From assembly GCA_947632175.1 (NCBI GenBank), contig CANROC010000024.1, forward strand, positions 1 to 35,128: 35,128 nucleotides of DNA. The letters run 5' to 3'. Both the position numbers and the translations under genes were made by a program. The notes under the pieces are model-generated. The model saw nothing but the letters and a program-made list of their open reading frames with translations. It did no database searches and was not told the origin of the DNA. Positions 31,817-35,128 of this stretch are shown piece after piece (position 1 is the stretch's first letter; each line of letters begins with the position of its first letter). Source of the stretch: an uncultured Oscillospiraceae bacterium. Lineage in GTDB: Bacteria; Bacillota; Clostridia; Oscillospirales; Oscillospiraceae.

Positions 31817-32105
31817 AATCAAAGCCGCGGCGCAGCCGCTCCTCTTAAAGCCCCCTCCTCGTAGGAGGGGGGCAGGGGGGTAGCGAACGTCGGGTGCCAG
31901 AGCGGTACCCCTAAACGCACCGCCTCCCGTCCTGGAGCCCCCTCCTCGTAGGAGGGGGGCAGGGGGGCAGCGAACGTGGGATGACAGAGCGGCATCGAAA
32001 CGTTCGATCCCTCAGTCTCGCTTCGCTCGACAGCTCCCTTTACGAAAGGGAGCCTACGCCCCCCGGAAGGTTTCCGAAGAAAAGAAGCTAATGCACCATT
32101 CATCC
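31817..32105. repeat. Repeat block before pilC
   Basis: Two copies of the CTCCTCGTAGGAGGGGGGC module (31851-31906 and 31938-31993), with tails GCGAACGTCGGGTGC and GCGAACGTGGGATGA, then the CTCAGTCTCGCTTCGCTCGA module with CCCTTTACGAAAGGG (from 32008 to 32053). Confidence 0.85.
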
Positions 32106-32126
32106 CCCCCAAAGGAGGTCCCCCCT

Positions 32127-33341
32127 ATGCAAACATTCAAATATCGCGCCCTATCCGCTGACGGGGCCTCGGTCACTGGGGTGGTGGAGGCGTATGACGA
32201 ATTCGCGGCCGTGGAGGAGCTGCGGCGGCAGTTCGCCATCGTCGAGGACCTCCAGCCCGTCAAGAAAAAGAAAAAATTCAACATCGACCTGGGCGAGCCC
32301 CTGTGGGTGGAGGACAAATCCCTCGCCCTGGTGGCCAGCCAGTTCTCCATCATGCTCCGGGCCGGCCTGCCCATGTCCCGCGTGGTGGAGCTCATCGCCG
32401 GCCAGACCTCCGACAAGCTCATGCGCCGCATCCTCACCGCCTGCGCCGCCGACGTGGCCGCCGGGTACTCCCTGTCCCGGTCCCTGGAGAAGAACGGCAA
32501 GAAGATCCCCGCCGTCTTCATCGAGTCCGTCCGCGCCGGCGAGGAATCCGGCACCCTGGAGGACTCCTTCGACACCCTCAAGACCTACTACGACCACGCC
32601 CACAAGGTCAAGCAGAAGGTCAGGTCCGCCATGACCTACCCCATCATCGTCATCATCCTCGCCTTCATCGTCGTGGGCATCGTCATGGTCGTCCTGGTCC
32701 CCACCATGACCCAGATGTTTGAGAATATGGGCTCGGAGCTGCCGCTCCCCACCCGCATCCTCATCGCCGTCTCCCACTTCTTCTCCAACTACTGGCCCCT
32801 GCTCCTGGCGCTCATCGCCGCCGTGGCCATCGCCTTTTTCGTTTACCGCAAGACGGAGAACGGCAAGATCAATCTCAGCCGCCTGCGCTTCAAGATCCCC
32901 GTCATCGGCCGCATCGCCACCATGAACACCGCCGCGCAGGTCGCCAACACCGTCGCCACACTCATCGCCGCCGGCCTCCCCATCCCGAAGGTCGCGGACA
33001 TCGTCTCCCGCGTCCTGGACGCCCGCAGCGTCGGCGTGGACATGGGCAAATGCGTGGGCAAGCTGGAGACCGGCCAGAACCTTGGCGAGGTCCTCCGCGA
33101 CGTGAAGAACCTCCCCGACATGCTGGTGGAAATGGCCAAGGTGGGCGAGGAATCCGGCTCCCTGGAGACCACCCTCCGCACCGTCGGCGACTTCTACACC
33201 CAGGAGGCCGAACGCGCCTCCGACCGGGCCCTGGCCATGATCGAGCCCATGATCACCGTCATCCTCGGCGTCTTCGTGGCGTTTATCGTCATCGCCATCT
33301 ACGTGCCCATGTTCAGTATGTATCAGGGAGTGGGGATGTAA
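32127..33341 (+). CDS. pilC: Type IV pilus inner-membrane platform protein PilC (GspF family)
   Basis: 404 aa. Starts MQTFKYRALSADG, the usual PilC N-terminus. Two GspF domains each with FxxxLRAGLPM..L-type and GYSLSRSL / GQNLGEVL, GEESGTLE and GEESGSLE motifs, and membrane helices near PIIVIILAFIVVGIVMVVLVP, WPLLLALIAAVAIAFFVY and MITVILGVFVAFIVIAIYVPMF. It is the cytoplasmic membrane platform on which PilB/PilT act. ATG at 32127 is chosen by AAAGGAGG (32111-32118) 8 nt upstream, over an in-frame ATG at 32091. Confidence 0.93.
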   Translation: MQTFKYRALSADGASVTGVVEAYDEFAAVEELRRQFAIVEDLQPVKKKKKFNIDLGEPLWVEDKSLALVASQFSIMLRAGLPMSRVVELIAGQTSDKLMRRILTACAADVAAGYSLSRSLEKNGKKIPAVFIESVRAGEESGTLEDSFDTLKTYYDHAHKVKQKVRSAMTYPIIVIILAFIVVGIVMVVLVPTMTQMFENMGSELPLPTRILIAVSHFFSNYWPLLLALIAAVAIAFFVYRKTENGKINLSRLRFKIPVIGRIATMNTAAQVANTVATLIAAGLPIPKVADIVSRVLDARSVGVDMGKCVGKLETGQNLGEVLRDVKNLPDMLVEMAKVGEESGSLETTLRTVGDFYTQEAERASDRALAMIEPMITVILGVFVAFIVIAIYVPMFSMYQGVGM

Positions 33342-33520
33342 AAAGGTTGCGGCTTCGCCGCAGATTTGATTCCCCACCCGCCCGACCACCGACCGTCCCG
33401 AAATCGGCCCATTGTAGGGGCGGGTTCCAAACCCGCCCGCCCGACCACAGACCGCCCGGAAAAACGCGGGCGGGTTTGGAACCCGCCCCTACAGACCCTG
33501 ACCGGACAGGTCCCGCATGA
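33342..33520. repeat. Repeat block with a 28-bp perfect inverted repeat before the first pilin
   Basis: Begins AAAAGGTTGCGGCTTCGCCG, then contains arms 33413-33440 (TGTAGGGGCGGGTTCC...) and 33466-33493 (the exact complement) around a 25-nt spacer. The hairpin stem is 28 bp without mismatch. It is not followed by a T tract. Confidence 0.85.
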
Positions 33521-33617
33521 CCACCGCGTATATCCCCCGCGGGCAGCAACCCACCTGCGGGTCGATATAAAAAAGGCTCAGGAAACCCCAAAAAATAACG
33601 AAAAGGAGTACAACAAA

Positions 33618-34092
33618 ATGATGAACAAGCTGTTTAGGAAAAAATTGACACGGGGGGGGGTTCACTCTTGCTGAACTCCTGATCGTTGTCGCGATCATCG
33701 CGGTACTGGTAGCCGTTGCCATTCCCATCTTCACCAACTCTATTGAAAAAGCTCAGATTGCCACACTTAAATCTGGTGTTCGTGCGGTGAGAGCCGTGGC
33801 CATCAAAGATATTTTGATGAGCAAGGACGGCGCCGAATACGCGCAATCAAAAGAAGGTTGGACAGTAAAAGCGCAAATTACTCAGACAGGTGAAGTTAAG
33901 CTTACAGAAATAAAAGCTTGCGGGAATACTGCGCCCTCTGGCTTTACTGAGGGCGTTGGGGCAGCAGCGACTGGTGATTTCGAGGATCCTAATGGTGCAA
34001 GCTATAAACCAACTGTTGATCCTAGCAAAGGCTACTATGTTCAGATTCTTATTAAAGAGAACGAAGTTAGCGTAACACCAGCTTCCGCCTGA
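33618..34092 (+). pseudogene. Type IV pilin, out of frame at a nine-G tract (phase-variation candidate)
   Basis: ATG at 33618 (AAAAGGAG upstream) encodes MMNKLFRKKLTRGG; the codons for RGG are made by a run of nine G (33652-33660), after which the frame meets TGA at 33672-33674. Removing one G joins it to FTLAELLIVVAIIAVLVAVAIPIF, the hydrophobic class III signal of type IV pilins with Glu5, and an uninterrupted frame to TGA at 34090-34092, totalling 157 aa. The rest is intact and shows no decay, which fits a switched-off gene rather than an old pseudogene. With eight (or five, or eleven) Gs the pilin would be made. The mature part is relatively AT-rich. Confidence 0.85.
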
Positions 34093-34140
34093 GCCCCCAC
34101 ACCACATTGATACCTCCAACGGCTAACCCCCGTTGACCCC

Positions 34141-34208
34141 CTTACGGTATTGGTTTGGTGTGGATCGCAACCCCTGTTCACAGAACACACCAAACTAAAT
34201 ACCGTAAG
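34141..34208 (+). promoter_or_regulatory. Long hairpin in front of the second pilin
   Basis: Arms CTTACGGTATTGGTTTGGTG (34141-34160 and on) and CACACCAAACTAAATACCGT (34186-34205 and on) form a roughly 22-bp stem with one small bulge. The right arm runs into the AAGGAGG of the next gene (34206-34212), so the stem partly covers the ribosome-binding site. Confidence 0.7.
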
Positions 34209-34219
34209 GAGGAACTCAA

Positions 34220-34699
34220 ATGACAATGTTCTTCGCAAAGAAGCTCAACAAAAAGGGCTTCACCCTCGCCGAGCTGCTGATCGTTGTGGCGATCATTGCC
34301 GTGTTGATTGCGATTGCTATTCCCATTTACGCCGGTGAAGTTAAAAGAGCACGAATTGGCGTACATAAGGCGAATGCACGGTCTCTTAAAGCAATAGGGG
34401 CAATGGAAATACTTAATTCTGATGACTTAAGTTCGGCAACTTACGCAGACGTTAAATCTTTTACGATTACGGCTGATTATAGTTTTGAAACGGAACAATA
34501 TACTAATATCAAAATCGTAAGATCTAAAGATACTTTGACTGCCGCAAGTGCAAAAGTCGGCGCTGGCGCGCAATCAACAACTCCGAGTCTTACGGAAATT
34601 GATTCAAGTAATGTTGCGACGACAGACACTGTTACATATGAGGTAAAATTAGGCGTACAAGATCTATCTACCGCGGCTTTCTCTGGTCCTTCAGCATAA
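34220..34699 (+). CDS. Type IV pilin
   Basis: 159 aa. Leader MTMFFAKKLNKKG of 13 residues, then FTLAELLIVVAIIAVLIAIAIPIY, the N-methylated hydrophobic helix with Glu5 (G/F cleavage by prepilin peptidase). The C-terminal domain (about 110 aa) is low in cysteine and not recognised beyond pilin-like. It is likely a major or minor pilin of the apparatus encoded around it. Its first 40 residues are almost the same as those of the disrupted pilin upstream, while the rest differs, as in duplicated and diversified pilins. The C-terminal codons are AT-rich. ATG at 34220 follows AAGGAGG. Confidence 0.93.
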   Translation: MTMFFAKKLNKKGFTLAELLIVVAIIAVLIAIAIPIYAGEVKRARIGVHKANARSLKAIGAMEILNSDDLSSATYADVKSFTITADYSFETEQYTNIKIVRSKDTLTAASAKVGAGAQSTTPSLTEIDSSNVATTDTVTYEVKLGVQDLSTAAFSGPSA

Positions 34700-34704
34700 A
34701 TTCT

Positions 34705-34777
34705 CCCCCCCACCATTGGGTTGCGGTGGGGGCCCCCGGGCCCGGGGGCAATGGCCTTTCCTCGGAAAGACCATTGC
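34705..34777 (+). terminator. Run of three hairpins after the second pilin
   Basis: CCCCCACC / GGTGGGGG (34707-34732), a GCCCCCGGGCCCGGGGGC palindrome (34732-34749), and GCAATGGCCTTTC / GAAAGACCATTGC (34748-34777). No T tract follows, so mRNA protection or partial attenuation at the end of pilin transcription is as likely as termination. Confidence 0.55.
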
Positions 34778-34803
34778 ACGCGGACCCTGGTATAAAAAAC
34801 CTC

Positions 34804-34832
34804 TTGACAAATGCTTAAAAATATGTTATAAT
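34804..34832 (+). promoter_or_regulatory. Promoter of the prepilin peptidase gene
   Basis: Perfect TTGACA (34804-34809), a 17-nt spacer, perfect TATAAT (34827-34832). The start codon follows 6 nt after the -10, so transcription should begin at or next to the A of the ATG. Confidence 0.88.
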
Positions 34833-34838
34833 TAGGCC

Positions 34839-35128
34839 ATGGAACTGGGATTAAAGATTTACATTACTTTTATCTTCGCCCTCACCGGCGCGGTGATGGG
34901 GTCCTTTCTCAACTGCTGGGCCATGCGGTACGCCAGGGGGGAGAAGCTCCCCCGGGGGCGGTCGGCCTGCCCCCGGTGCGGGCACGTTTTGGGGCCGCTG
35001 GAGCTGGTGCCGGTTCTCAGCTGGGTCTTCCTCTGCGGCCGGTGCCGGAGCTGCCATGAGCGCATCTCGGTCCGCTACCCGCTGACGGAGCTTCTGGGCG
35101 CGGCGCTCTTCGCCGGGACGTTCCTCCG
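34839..35128 (+). CDS. pilD: Prepilin peptidase (A24 family), 5' part
   Basis: The first 96 codons before the window ends. Starts MELGLKIYITFIFALTGAVMGSFLNCWAMR, with GSFLN near residue 22 and then the cysteine pairs CPRCGH and CGRCRSCH of the methyltransferase-type N-terminal domain of PilD. It should cleave the leader peptides of the pilins upstream and probably N-methylate them. Catalytic aspartates are outside the window. There is no ribosome-binding site (only TTAGGCC before ATG) and the promoter is immediately upstream, suggesting a leaderless mRNA. Confidence 0.9.
   Translation, partial: MELGLKIYITFIFALTGAVMGSFLNCWAMRYARGEKLPRGRSACPRCGHVLGPLELVPVLSWVFLCGRCRSCHERISVRYPLTELLGAALFAGTFL

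Overview
The window comes from a GC-rich, endospore-forming member of the Clostridia, most likely an Oscillospiraceae relative (inference). The reasons are spoIVA, an SLH-domain surface protein with MBG-like repeats, TrmK/CoaX/RNase J/CsoR of Firmicutes type, strong AAGGAGG ribosome-binding sites, and intergenic spaces filled with GC-rich palindromic repeats.

Layout. 1-1040: 3' end of an rRNA operon in the order 23S, tRNA-Glu(CTC), tRNA-Lys(CTT), 5S, terminator. 1167-5069 (-): a 1300-aa secreted SLH/MBG surface protein. 5559-6199 (-): an XRE regulator gene split by a 207-bp MITE-like element with a 5-bp target duplication. 6326-8652 (-): MFS transporter and MalY/PatB-type aminotransferase with overlapping stop and start. 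8705-9763 (-): P-loop ATPase. 9937-10257 (-): TfoX-like protein. 10438-10549: a second, shorter copy of the MITE. 10630-13106 (+): DUF1858 protein, TrmK, Nif3-like protein and type III pantothenate kinase. 13107-14400: three tandem copies of a roughly 436-bp module that reads as a type I toxin-antitoxin system. 14447-15400 (-): a DUF4259-like protein. 15603-17731 (+): a NatAB/YhaQP-type ABC exporter under a perfect palindromic operator. 17879-19357 (+): spoIVA with a probable sigma-E promoter. 20333-22343 (+): RNase J and an ArsC/Spx-like protein. 23156-24722 (+): BlaI/BlaR1-type pair with two operators. 24849-27671 (+): CsoR and a copper P-type ATPase continuous in frame with a CopZ-like domain that has its own ribosome-binding site. 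27671-27832: a second type of MITE-like element. 28151-35128 (+): a type IV pilus cluster pilB, pilT, (DUF559 pseudogene), pilC, two type IV pilins, and pilD running off the window.

The most notable items are: (1) the triple type I toxin-antitoxin array, each unit with a 34-aa membrane peptide, convergent consensus promoters, an SD-sequestering 5' hairpin and a shared bidirectional terminator, where copy 3 differs from copies 1 and 2 in the terminator loop; (2) a 9-G tract in the leader-peptide codons of the first pilin that puts the gene out of frame by one base, a strong phase-variation candidate; (3) the CopA-CopZ in-frame overlap with a perfect internal start; (4) MITE insertion into the XRE gene, whose precise removal restores a 142-codon reading frame; (5) an apparently leaderless prepilin peptidase gene.

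Gene-free stretches over 300 bp (19358-20136, 22384-23080, 31110-31425 and most of 13107-14446) hold interspersed palindromic repeats or the toxin-antitoxin modules; 27672-28150 holds a MITE and the pilB promoter.
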